Of a DNA stretch of 64,000 bases, positions 1-14,243 are shown piece after piece. The notes under the pieces are model-generated. The model saw nothing but the letters and a program-made list of their open reading frames with translations. It was not told the DNA's origin and made no database searches. Position numbers and translations under genes: made by a program. This DNA comes from JACVRW01 sp963734365 (GTDB lineage: Bacteria > Actinomycetota > Thermoleophilia > Solirubrobacterales > Thermoleophilaceae), in contig CAVTGV010000010.1 in the NCBI GenBank assembly GCA_963734365.1, positions 248,001-312,000 of the forward strand, read 5' to 3'. Numbering within the stretch: position 1 is the stretch's first letter; every line of letters starts with the position of its first letter.

Positions 1-1
1 A

Positions 2-1860
<1,859 letters not shown>

Positions 1861-1861
<1 letters not shown>

Positions 1862-2448
1862 TGATGTTCGAGACCCCTCCCGTTCCCTCGCCGGAGGAGG
1901 AACCCGTCACGTCGCGTGACGAGTCGGGTGAGCCCTCCGGCGAGGAGGACGCCGCGAACGAGGAAGAGCGCGTGGTCGAGACGCCGGCGCCTGCGGCCGA
2001 GCCGGAGGATCCGCTCGCTCTCGCCCAGCGCGAGCGCGATGAGTACCTCGGCCTCGCGCAGCGGGCCCAGGCCGACTTCGAGAACTACCGCAAGCGGGCG
2101 GCCCGCGAGGCGGCGGCGGCGGGCGAGCGTGCCAGGAGCGGGCTCGTGCGCGAGCTGCTGCCCGTGGTGGACAACCTCGAGCGGGCACTCGCGTCGGCGG
2201 AGGAATCAGAACAGCATCTCGCTGAAGGCGTGCGGCTGGTCCACTCCGAGCTGATCGCGGTGCTCGAGCGCAACGGCGTGCAGCAGTTCGACCCGCGCGG
2301 CGACCGCTTCGACCCCGGCGAGCACGAGGCGCTCTCCATGCGTTCCCAGGACGGCGCCGAGCCCGGCGTCGTCCTCGACGTGGTCGAGAAGGGCTATCGC
2401 TCGAACGGCACCGTGCTCCGTCCGGCTCGCGTGGTCGTCTCCGGGTAG
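1861..2448 (+). CDS. grpE: Nucleotide exchange factor GrpE
   Basis: Nucleotide exchange factor that releases ADP from DnaK. The product is about 195 residues. It has a long acidic, probably disordered N-terminus (residues 1-50), then a coiled-coil segment containing FENYRKRAAREAAA, then the beta domain ending in the family signature YRSNGTVLRPARVVV. A GTG at 1861 overlaps the dnaK stop, and an ATG follows directly at 1864, so either may be used. It lies between dnaK and dnaJ, six bases before dnaJ, in the usual actinobacterial order. Confidence 0.95.
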
Positions 2449-2454
2449 CGAGTC

Positions 2455-3558
2455 ATGGCCGCCGTCAAGGATCCCTACAAGACGCTCGGCGTCGACAAGA
2501 AGGCCTCCGACGAGGAGATCAAGAAGGCGTACCGCAAGCTGGCTCGGGAGTACCACCCGGACCGCAACAAGGGCGACGCGAACGCCGAGGAGCGCTTCAA
2601 GGAGGTCCAGGAGGCCTACTCGATCCTGTCCGATGAAGAGAAGCGCAAGGCCTACGACTCGGGCGGCGGGATCTTCGGCGGCGGGTTCGACCCGGGCTCG
2701 TTCCGTACGGGCGCGCCCAGCGGCGGCTTCGGCGGCGTCGGCGACATCCTGTCCGACCTGTTCGGCGGCGCCGGCGGTCGCGGAGGCGCCCGGGCGCCCG
2801 GCCCCGAGCGCGGACGCGATCTCGAGACCGAGATCCACATCTCGTTCGAGCAGGCGATGGAGGGCGCTCAGATCCCGGTCTCGGTGCCGTTGTCGGCGCC
2901 CTGTGCCACCTGTCGCGGCACGGGGGCCAAGCCGGGCACCCAGCCCACGATCTGCACGCGCTGCCACGGCCGAGGGGTGGAGGCCGAGTCGCAGGGCCTG
3001 TTCTCGATCTCCCAGCCCTGCCAGCAGTGCGGCGGCACGGGCACCGAGATCAAGGACCCGTGCCCGACCTGCCACGGCTCGGGACGTACCCGTCAGGTCA
3101 AGCGCTACCGGGTGAACATCCCGGCGGGCGTCAAGGAGGGCAGCCGCGTGCGGCTGGCCGGCAAGGGCGAGGCGGGGCCGCGCGGCGGCGATACCGGCGA
3201 CCTCTACGTGATCACGCACGTGGCCGACTCTCCCGTCTTCTCGCGCAAGGGCGACAACCTCGAGGTGGAGGTGCCGATCACGATCCCCGAGGCGATCCGC
3301 GGGGCCACGATCGAGGTGCCCACGCTCGCAGGAAGCAAGCGCATCCGCGTGCCCCCGGGCACCAAGCACGGCACCGTCCAGCGCCTGCGCGGCGAGGGCC
3401 CGCCGAAGCTCGGCTCACGCGGCCGCGGCGACATCCACTACCGGCTGGCCATCGATGTCCCGAGCTCGCTCTCGAAGGAGCAGCAGGAGGTCGTAGACGA
3501 GCTGGCGACCGTGATCGACGGCAACCCCCGGGAGCGGCTGCTCTCGCAGAAGGGCTGA
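2455..3558 (+). CDS. dnaJ: Chaperone protein DnaJ (Hsp40)
   Basis: J-protein that stimulates DnaK ATPase activity and delivers substrates. An N-terminal J domain with the HPDRN loop (about residues 33-37) is followed by a Gly/Phe-rich linker (FGGGFDPGSF and similar). The zinc-finger domain has four CxxCxGxG repeats (CATCRGTG, CTRCHGRG, CQQCGGTG, CPTCHGSG, about residues 147-208), and then come the C-terminal substrate-binding domains. Its 367 residues are normal for a full type I DnaJ. It sits between grpE and hspR and is only three bases from hspR. Confidence 0.96.
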   Translation: MAAVKDPYKTLGVDKKASDEEIKKAYRKLAREYHPDRNKGDANAEERFKEVQEAYSILSDEEKRKAYDSGGGIFGGGFDPGSFRTGAPSGGFGGVGDILSDLFGGAGGRGGARAPGPERGRDLETEIHISFEQAMEGAQIPVSVPLSAPCATCRGTGAKPGTQPTICTRCHGRGVEAESQGLFSISQPCQQCGGTGTEIKDPCPTCHGSGRTRQVKRYRVNIPAGVKEGSRVRLAGKGEAGPRGGDTGDLYVITHVADSPVFSRKGDNLEVEVPITIPEAIRGATIEVPTLAGSKRIRVPPGTKHGTVQRLRGEGPPKLGSRGRGDIHYRLAIDVPSSLSKEQQEVVDELATVIDGNPRERLLSQKG

Positions 3559-3561
3559 CCC

Positions 3562-4008
3562 GTGGCCAGCTCACCGGACAGGGCGCGCGGGGTCTACATG
3601 ATCTCCGTGGCCGCCGAGCTGGCCGGGATGCATCCCCAGACGCTGCGGATCTACGAGGCGCGCGGGCTGATCACCCCGGAGCGCTCCCCCAAGAACACGC
3701 GGCTGTACTCGCAGGCGGACGTGGAGAGGCTGCGTCGCATCCAGGAGCTCACCGGAGAGCTCGGCATGAACCTGGCGGGCGTCGAGCGGGTATTCGAGCT
3801 CGAGGAGGAGATGGAGCGGATGCGCCGGCGCATGCGCAACCTCGAGCGCCACGCCGATCGCATGCAGCGTGAGCTCGGCGAGGAGATCGAGCGGGTGCGG
3901 CGCTCCTTCAAGCGCGAGCTGGTGGTCTACGAGCCGCCGTCGCACGCGCTGATCCCGCGCGACGGGAAGCGCGGAGTGCGCATCCCGATCGAGCGCCGCG
4001 CACGCTGA
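3562..4008 (+). CDS. hspR: HspR, MerR-family heat shock repressor
   Basis: MerR-type transcription factor of the HspR group, which in actinobacteria represses dnaK operons and clpB together with DnaK. The winged-helix segment reads MHPQTLRIYEARGLI and continues through NTRLYSQADVERLRR (about residues 21-60). A charged coiled-coil dimerisation helix rich in Glu/Arg follows. It starts with GTG three bases after dnaJ and is the last gene of the operon, giving autoregulation. The dnaK promoter, where a HAIR operator would lie, is outside the window. HspR rather than another MerR protein is supported mainly by operon position and by the absence of an effector domain. Confidence 0.92.
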   Translation: MASSPDRARGVYMISVAAELAGMHPQTLRIYEARGLITPERSPKNTRLYSQADVERLRRIQELTGELGMNLAGVERVFELEEEMERMRRRMRNLERHADRMQRELGEEIERVRRSFKRELVVYEPPSHALIPRDGKRGVRIPIERRAR

Positions 4009-4080
4009 GCCGGCCGCCGCTCGACCGGCGGCCCTGTCTTCTGGTTTCGTCCTCCCAAGGGCCGGGGATATCCGCGGCAG

Positions 4081-5759
4081 ATGTCCCGCCGGGAAGGGCT
4101 CCTTGACGGCCCCGAGGCGCCGCGGAATCGCTGGCGCCGGCCCGTCCTTGTGATCGCCGGCGGAGCGGTGGCGTCCGTCCCGCTCACCGCGAGCGCGGTT
4201 GCCGCGCCCGCAGCGTGCGCGTGTGGCGGAGGAGGCGGCGTTGTGCCGCCACCCGCGCCCGTCACGCCGACGACCGTGGAGAACGTGCCGCCGGACGTCG
4301 TGCTCCCGCCTGCCCAGGCTCCCGCGCCGCCGCCGCGCTCGTTGCCGAGCACGCCGGACGCGGCGGAGCGCTGGCTGGCCGATGAACAGGCGCAGGCCGA
4401 GGCCGGCGCCCGAACCGGAGCCCACGCCGCCTGCCCAGAGCTCGTTGCCGAGCACGCCGGACGCGGCGGAGCGCTGGCTGGCCGATGAACAGGCGCAGGC
4501 CGAGGCCGCGCCGGCGCCTGAGCCGCAGGAGCCCGAGGCGGCGCCTGCGCCCGACCGGAGCCCACGCCGCCTGCGCCAGAGCTCGTTGCCGAGCACGCCG
4601 GACGCGGCGGAGCGCTGGCTGGCCGATGAACAGGCGCAGGCCGAGGCCGCGCCGGCGCCCCGCGCCCGAACCCGACCCGGCACCCATGCCCGAGCCGGCG
4701 GCCGGCCTTCCGATCACTCCCGATGCGGCCGAGCACTGGCTCGGACGCCGCGACCTCGGCACGCCGTCAGGGCCTCCGCCGAGTCCGCCCGAGTACACGC
4801 TCTGCTCGCCGCTCGAGCCCTATCACGAGCGGGTCTGCATCGAGCAGCCTGCCGACACCCAGCCCAGCGGACCGGTCAGGTGCATGCCGGGCGAGGGACC
4901 GGCCGAGGATTCCTGTCGCACCCTCACCGCGAGCGAGTTCGACGACCCCGACGACGGTGTCATCTGGTGCTACCCGGCCCAGGGGCCCTACATCGGCACG
5001 CGTCCCTGCTCACCCGGCGAGGCGCCCCCGCCGCAGCCGCCGGCCTTCGAGCAGGGTCCCGTCGCCAGCACCGACTACGAGAGCTGGCTGGACGCGGACC
5101 GCCGCGAGCGTGAACGACGGGAGCGCTACGGCGACGCGCTGCCCACGGCGCGGGAATGGGAGACCGACGACTTCCAGGAGCGCGAGCAGGGCCGCCTGCG
5201 CTTCGATCTCTTCATCGCCGCGGAGGAGGCCGAGGTGCTCTGGGTCGGCTCGCGAGGAGACGACCGGGGCTTCGATCCCCAGGCCAGCCCCTACCACGCC
5301 CGCGCGTATCTCGAAGTGGACTTCGAGAACGACCGTGCCTTCGTGGTCGCAAACCCGACCTGCCACTCGGACGGCGACCAATGCAACGACGCCAAGCACA
5401 TCGGCGACGGCGCCCTCGGCGACTACTCGAGCGAGGTGGAGCTCGACAACCGCGACGACGGGAGCATCTACATCGAGTACGAGCTCTCGAACGCCCGTCT
5501 TCCGGGTTGGCTGATCCCCTTCCAGGGACCGTCGATCGACGGCCACATCACCATCACGCCGAACGAGGACGAGACGTTCACGGTCAACTGGTTCACAGAC
5601 CCGTTTCCGTCGGCCGAGGCCTACTTCGACGACGGCTGTGGCGGCACGTGGACGCTCGTGCAGAACGGGGAGGAGGGCGGCCCGGTCAACCTCAATCCCC
5701 TGTCGACCGACCGGAACATCACCGTCCACGTCCTCTCCCCCGGCGACTCAACCTGCTGA
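4081..5759 (+). CDS. Secreted/surface protein with TPDAAERWL repeats, frameshifted
   Basis: Function not recognised. The N-terminus (ATG 4081) has an Arg-rich start and a hydrophobic export segment (PVLVIAGGAVASVPLTASA). A Pro/Ala-rich region follows with three near-identical copies of SLPSTPDAAERWLADEQAQ (DNA about 4338-4406, 4441-4508, 4582-4649) and a diverged fourth copy (GLPITPDAAEHWLGRR, near 4700-4745). The repeats are not in one frame: copy 1 is in frame 1, copies 2 and 3 are in frame 2, and the rest of the gene to 5759 is in frame 3. The second switch fits one extra C in a CCCC run near 4663. The C-terminal half (from about 4790) has several Cys and acidic residues and ends in a beta-rich domain. 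Assembly or sequencing slippage in the repeats is the simplest reading, but true decay is possible. Confidence 0.6.
4338..4649 (+). repeat. Three direct repeats of a ~68-nt coding unit
   Basis: A core of about 68 nt beginning CTCGTTGCCGAGCACGCCGG occurs at 4338, 4441 and 4582. Spacings are 103 and 141 nt. The first spacing is not a multiple of three, which is what breaks the frame. The linkers also differ by compensating one-base indels (GAACCGG versus GACCGG, and GCCCAG versus GCGCCAG). Confidence 0.9.
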
Positions 5760-5762
5760 GGG

Positions 5763-6122
5763 CTACTCCCTCTGGGCCTGGGCGAGCGCCCGCCGCAGCG
5801 CGCGGTTGCGTCGCTCGAGCCGCTGCGCCCGCCGCCTCCAGCTCTCCGCTCTCGCGCGCTGTCCGGCGCCGCGCCGTTTCGCGCGGCCGGCCTCGTCCCG
5901 CGCCTCGCTGAGCTCGGTGCCCGCCTGCTCCAGGTTGGCGCGGGCCGCGCGCAGCTGCTGAGCCTGACGGGTCTGGGCCTGAGAGCGGCCCTCGTCGCCC
6001 GGGGAGGAATCGTCGCCCCCGGCCAGCAGCACGCCCGCCAGCGCGCCCACGGCCACCAGGCAGGCGAGCCCCAGCCCCACCAGGACTGCGAGGCGGGGCC
6101 GCTCTCGGATGGTCCGGGACAC
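5763..6122 (-). CDS. Small membrane-anchored coiled-coil protein
   Basis: 119 residues, no family recognised. The N-terminus is cytoplasmic and basic (SRTIRERPR). One transmembrane segment (LAVLVGLGLACLVAVGALAG, about residues 11-32) is followed by an extended Arg/Ala/Gln/Glu-rich helix that should form a coiled coil (about residues 45-115). It starts only a few bases downstream of the MinD-like gene on the same strand, so the two are probably co-expressed. It may anchor or space a membrane complex; this is inference. Confidence 0.7.
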   Translation of the reverse strand: MSRTIRERPRLAVLVGLGLACLVAVGALAGVLLAGGDDSSPGDEGRSQAQTRQAQQLRAARANLEQAGTELSEARDEAGRAKRRGAGQRARAESWRRRAQRLERRNRALRRALAQAQRE

Positions 6123-6126
6123 GGGG

Positions 6127-7263
6127 TCAGATGAGCTTGTCGACGACGTCGGCGCCGAGGCGCTTGACCGGCAGCCGCGTCGAGCGATCGAGCTCGTCGA
6201 GGGAATAGGTGGCCGAGTCGAGCATCACGCGCAGCCGGTCGTCGTAGGGAATGGTCACGTGGCGTCCGATTCCGAAGCGCCGGAACGCCGTCTCGATCAC
6301 CTGGCGGTCGCCGGAGCGTTCGGACGGCGCGCGATTGAGCACCACGGTCAGACGCTTTCGGTTGAGGCTCTCCTCGTCTCCGCCGCTGTCCCATCCCGCC
6401 TCGGCGTTCAGGTAGCGCAGCGCGCCCAGCACCTTGTCCGCGGTCACGTACTCCGGCGTGGTCACGAGCAGGGCCTGGTCGGCGCGGCGGATCCCGAACT
6501 GGGCAAGAGGATCGACGATCCCGGTGCCGAGATCGAGCAGCACCACCTCGTAGAAGCGGGAGAGCAGGTCGAGCAGGTCGCCGTAGCTCTCCGGGGTCAT
6601 CACCGCCATGACCTCCGCCTGCTCGGGCGCGGCCAGCACGTGCAGTCCGCTCGGGAGCTGAGAGACGTAGGCCAGCACGTCCGACACCGAGTCGATGTGG
6701 TCGAGGTGGGGCAGCAGGTCCGCGAGCGAGCGCTCGACCCGCAGCGAGTCGGGCGCCAGCGAGGCGAGCGTGCCGAAGTCGCGATTGGCGTCCACGGCCA
6801 CCACGCGCAGGTTGAGGGCCTCGGCCAGCAGGTTGCCGACCAGGAATGTGCAGGTGGTCTTGCCCACGCCCCCCTTGGGGGAGACGACGGCGATGGTGTT
6901 GGAGCGCGTGGCACGCGGCGCATCACGAAGAGCGGCGTCGAGCTCCTGCTCGCGCCGCTCGCCATCGCTGGTGGCGAACGTGCGGAAGCGCTCGCGCAGC
7001 CGCGACCAGGTGCCCTCGCGAACCTCGCGTCCCTGGACCACCGGCCGGGTGTACACGTCGCCGCGCCTGAAGCGGGCCGAGTCCGGAAACCGCGAAGGGC
7101 GGCGGCCGTTGTCGGCCGGCGGGGTCTCCCTCACGTCGTCCTTCCGGCTGGGCGGGCTGCCCTCCTCGGCCGGGCTGGAGTCAGCGGCCCGCGGTTCGGG
7201 GGAACGGCGGCTTCCTGCGGTAGTACCGGTAAGTCGAAACCGTGGTGGGGGTCCCTCGGCCAT
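6127..7263 (-). CDS. MinD/ParA/CpaE-like ATPase with long disordered N-terminus
   Basis: P-loop ATPase of the SIMIBI/ParA-MinD group. About 120 residues of Pro/Arg/Ser-rich, probably unstructured sequence precede the deviant Walker A motif VVSPKGGVGKTT. VVAVDANRDFGTLASL (Walker A-prime region) and VVLLDLGTGIVDPL (Walker B/switch II) follow. The chosen start is the ATG at 7263 (MAEGPPPRF); the frame stays open upstream to 7452, but that stretch overlaps the divergent gene. Such proteins position division, chromosome or type IV/Tad pilus machinery (MinD, ParA, CpaE/TadZ). The long N-terminal extension resembles CpaE-like proteins more than MinD. There is no MinC or MinE nearby. Confidence 0.8.
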   Translation of the reverse strand: MAEGPPPRFRLTGTTAGSRRSPEPRAADSSPAEEGSPPSRKDDVRETPPADNGRRPSRFPDSARFRRGDVYTRPVVQGREVREGTWSRLRERFRTFATSDGERREQELDAALRDAPRATRSNTIAVVSPKGGVGKTTCTFLVGNLLAEALNLRVVAVDANRDFGTLASLAPDSLRVERSLADLLPHLDHIDSVSDVLAYVSQLPSGLHVLAAPEQAEVMAVMTPESYGDLLDLLSRFYEVVLLDLGTGIVDPLAQFGIRRADQALLVTTPEYVTADKVLGALRYLNAEAGWDSGGDEESLNRKRLTVVLNRAPSERSGDRQVIETAFRRFGIGRHVTIPYDDRLRVMLDSATYSLDELDRSTRLPVKRLGADVVDKLI

Positions 7264-7310
7264 CGTCCTGGTATATACCCCTCTTAGCCCAATTGGTGCG
7301 TATCGGGTAC

Positions 7311-8696
7311 ATGGACCACGCGGAGAGGACAGGATTCGGGATCGATCCCCTCGGGGACGTGGAGGTCCAGCGCGCGCTGGCCCTCGCGCGTGCGCGTGAG
7401 AGCTATCCCGCGGTTCCCCGTGAGACTCTGCTCGGCTACTGCGAGGCGGCATGGGCGGTGGCGCTCAAGGCGGATCCGCGGCGCCACGATCTTCAGGGCA
7501 GCTTCGACCGCGCTCTTCTGATCATCGCGTGGACGCAGCGCCGCAGCGGCGGGCGCGTTCCGCTGCGCGACCTGGTGGACCAGACGGTCCCTCGCGTGGC
7601 GCTCGAGCCGTTCATCTCCGAGCGGATCGCGCCGCCCGTCGGCGAGGAGCTCGTGCTGGGCGAGGCGGTGGAGGAGCCGAGCTCGTCCCGGCGCCCGCTG
7701 CTGCGCGTGCCCTTCACCTCACCGCTGCCGGTGGGTGCCGCAATTGCCGCCGGCTTCGTCGGTCTGGCGATCCTGAACGAGACCGAGGTCCTGCCGATCG
7801 CGCCGCTGCAGCCCACGGGCAGCGAGGACGCGGCCACCGGCACCGACAAGGCCGATCGAGCGGACGGCTCGCGCGACCGTGCCGCCTCGGGATCGGCCGC
7901 GACGGCGGCCGCCGCGGGTCCCACCCTCGGCTCGGAGAGCGTCCTCGGCGGCCTGTCGGACGCCGCCACACAGGCGCAGGCCGGAGCGGTCGCCGCCCAG
8001 CACGCCGCCGGCGAGGCGCCCTCCGGCAGCGCCGACCGGCTGGCCACCGGAAACGACCGCTCCGCCGTGTCCGCGAAGTCCGCGGGCGAGAGCGTGATCG
8101 CGGCCGCCGCGCCCGTGCCTGCCGCTGAACCGGCGCCCGTGGCCGAGGTTCCGGCGGCGCCGGCACCCGCGCCTGCGCCGCAACCCGTCGTCCGCATTCA
8201 GATGCCGCCGCCGGCCATGGTCGTGGAGGTCTCCGTCCCGCCGAGGCGCACGGAACATCCGGCTGAGCACGGTGACGAGGAGGGCTCCGGCGAGAACGCA
8301 CCAATCGAGCCCGACGACGCGCCGAACTCCGACGACCGGAGCGACCTCGGCGAGAGCGGCGACGGCGACGATGGCGACGGCGGGAACGACCGCGGCGACG
8401 AGCACGACCGCGGCGGTGACGAATGGCGCGGTGGCAACGGCTGGGAGCGCCGCTCGGATCGCCTCGAGAACACGCCTGCGGTGCAGCCGGAGGACGACGG
8501 CACGGCCGCGCCCGAGACTCCGGCACCGCGGGTCAGGCCCGCACCACCGGTCGCCCCTGCGCCCCCGGTCACACCCGCGCCTGCGGCTCAGCCGGCGCCT
8601 CCGGCTCCATCCGCCGACCCCGCTTCACCCGTCGCCCCCGCGCCGCCGGCCGACCCTGCGGCCCCCGCCGCCGACCCAGCGGCTCCGCCGGCCTGA
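7311..8696 (+). CDS. Pro/Ala-rich single-pass membrane protein
   Basis: Unknown function. A conserved-looking globular N-terminus (residues 1-125, containing YCEAAWAVALKADPRRHDLQ) is followed by one transmembrane segment (PVGAAIAAGFVGLAIL, about residues 140-156). A very long low-complexity tail comes next: Ala/Gly/Asp-rich, then acidic Asp/Gly/Glu runs, then Pro-Ala repeats to the stop. The start is placed at ATG 7311 (MDHAERTGF); upstream in-frame codons overlap the divergent MinD-like gene. The tail looks extracellular, possibly spanning the cell wall. The shared divergent promoter region with the MinD-like gene suggests a related role, but this is inference. Confidence 0.7.
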   Translation: MDHAERTGFGIDPLGDVEVQRALALARARESYPAVPRETLLGYCEAAWAVALKADPRRHDLQGSFDRALLIIAWTQRRSGGRVPLRDLVDQTVPRVALEPFISERIAPPVGEELVLGEAVEEPSSSRRPLLRVPFTSPLPVGAAIAAGFVGLAILNETEVLPIAPLQPTGSEDAATGTDKADRADGSRDRAASGSAATAAAAGPTLGSESVLGGLSDAATQAQAGAVAAQHAAGEAPSGSADRLATGNDRSAVSAKSAGESVIAAAAPVPAAEPAPVAEVPAAPAPAPAPQPVVRIQMPPPAMVVEVSVPPRRTEHPAEHGDEEGSGENAPIEPDDAPNSDDRSDLGESGDGDDGDGGNDRGDEHDRGGDEWRGGNGWERRSDRLENTPAVQPEDDGTAAPETPAPRVRPAPPVAPAPPVTPAPAAQPAPPAPSADPASPVAPAPPADPAAPAADPAAPPA

Positions 8697-8702
8697 GCAG
8701 AC

Positions 8703-9315
8703 TCAGCGAGGCGCCCGCAGATCGAGCTCGAAGCGGTGTCGCCCCGCCGCGATCTCGAGCCTCGTCGCGCCATCCGGCACCGCCGGTACGAAGGCCGTGT
8801 CCCCGCGCAGATGATGCCCGGGAATCCAGCCGCCGCCCTGCGGCGTGTAGGCGGTGCCGGCGTCGTCCCAGAGGGAGAAGGCCGCCGGAGGCTTGTGCTC
8901 GCCGGCGCCGCCCCGTTCCGGATTGGCCGGCGGTGACACGAACAGCCAGCGCAGCAGCACGCCGTCGCGGTACAGCTCGGCCGCGAGCAGGTGAAGGCCG
9001 GGAGTCTCGCGCGCGGGCTCGGAGCGGATCACGCGCTGGAGCTCCACCCCCTTGAAGGGCGAGTACGCGGTGCTCGTGATCTCCCGCAGGCGGCGAAAGA
9101 ACCGCTCCCGGTCGGCCTCGGTCACCAGTCCGAGGGCGTTGAGGGTCTCGAACGCGGCCGAGACGTTGACCACCGCCTGGTCGGCCTCGGTCCTGATCAG
9201 GTTGGGATCGAGGGGCGTCGCGGTGTGGTCTCCACCCGCCGCAGGTTGTGCTCCAGCAGGTCGACGGCGCGTCGCCGCAGGTCGCTCGAGCTGGGAGGTC
9301 CGAGGTCGTCGCTCA
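8703..9315 (-). CDS. Conserved hypothetical protein, probable frameshift near the N-terminus
   Basis: No family recognised. The open frame 8703-9173 encodes about 156 residues with LVTEADRERFFRRLREI and YSPFKGVELQRVIR, and a C-terminal beta-rich part (RLEIAAGRHRFELDLRAPR). Upstream, another frame supplies a plausible N-terminus from GTG 9315 (SDDLGPPSSSDLRRRAVDLL). It joins the main frame at about 9218 if one base is corrected, giving a continuous helix through DPNLIRTEADQAVVNVSAAF. The gene is divergent from the acyl-CoA ligase. If no frameshift exists, the start would be the GTG at 9173. Confidence 0.55.
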
Positions 9316-9349
9316 CGTGGTCACCGAAGATATGGGGTAAGGAGAACGC

Positions 9350-10951
<1,602 letters not shown>

Positions 10952-11003
10952 AACTGAGGGTGGACGCTCCTCCGTTTCTTAGTTACACTCACTTAGATTT
11001 TCT

Positions 11004-13550
<2,547 letters not shown>

Positions 13551-13558
13551 CGGCTCTG

Positions 13559-13604
13559 CCGCTCGAGCGTGCAGCTCCCGCCTTTGCGCTCCGCTCGAGC
13601 GTGC
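13559..13604. repeat. 14-nt direct repeat downstream of clpB
   Basis: CCGCTCGAGCGTGC occurs at 13559-13572 and again at 13591-13604, directly after the clpB stop. GCTCGAGC is itself palindromic. Neither copy is followed by a T-run, so these are not clear terminators. Confidence 0.7.
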
Positions 13605-13649
13605 GCGGTAGACGTCGTCTGGTCCGATGGGCAAAGAGGGGTCGGTGCG

Positions 13650-13730
13650 AAACCTCCCGTTCGGCCGGGCCGTAATGTTGATCGTGAGGTTTTGGCACCT
13701 GGAGAGGGCAAACCTCCCGATCGGGCCGGG
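13650..13730. repeat. Imperfect 20-nt direct repeat in the clpB-cupredoxin intergenic region
   Basis: AAACCTCCCGTTCGGCCGGG at 13650-13669 recurs with one substitution and one inserted G at 13710-13730. The second copy forms a small hairpin (CTCCCG with CGGGAG). The 270-base region between the convergent clpB and cupredoxin genes holds no convincing gene. Confidence 0.65.
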
Positions 13731-13820
13731 AGAGGCGGAGAACGGGAGCTTTTCCACGCTGGATGTCCCCTTCCCAGCCAATCGGACCACGCTCGTCCAG
13801 CCGGGCGGATCCGCGCGGGC

Positions 13821-14183
13821 CTAGCGGCGCACGCGGATCGTCATCCGCATCTCCGCGTGGATGGTGCAGACGAAGGAGTACTTCCCGGGCTTCACGAGCT
13901 TGCGCCGGAAGCGGTAGTCGCTGGCCGAGAGCTCGGAGTGGAACTTCTTCACGCCCTTCGGGCGCGAGCGCAGCGCCACGTCGTGGACGTCACCGGGCGT
14001 GGAGGGCCACTTCCAGGTGATCACGCTGTTTCGCGGGACCCGCAGGGAGTCGGGCGCGAAGAAGTTGTCACCGATACGGACGGTCTTCTTGACCGGCTTC
14101 GGCGAGTCCGCCTGGGTTGCCGCCACGGGCGTGAGCGCCAGTGCGGCCAAGACTGCTCCTGAAACGACGATCCTGCTCTTCAA
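13821..14183 (-). CDS. Exported cupredoxin (blue copper protein)
   Basis: Small periplasmic/extracellular electron carrier of the plastocyanin/azurin fold. It has 120 residues: an N-terminal signal peptide (MKSRIVVSGAVLAALALTP, processing after about residue 25) and then a single cupredoxin domain. The type 1 copper ligand pattern is visible as His in GDVHDVAL and the Cys-His-Met set in FVCTIHAEM. It is the last gene of a minus-strand run of exported proteins that includes a multicopper oxidase, so it is probably an electron partner. No signal for membrane anchoring beyond the signal peptide is seen. Confidence 0.88.
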   Translation of the reverse strand: MKSRIVVSGAVLAALALTPVAATQADSPKPVKKTVRIGDNFFAPDSLRVPRNSVITWKWPSTPGDVHDVALRSRPKGVKKFHSELSASDYRFRRKLVKPGKYSFVCTIHAEMRMTIRVRR

Positions 14184-14243
14184 ATCGATCCTTCCTTGCG
14201 GAGTGGGTGGCCGCCCGGCAGGCGCCGGGCGGCCGATCCCGTT

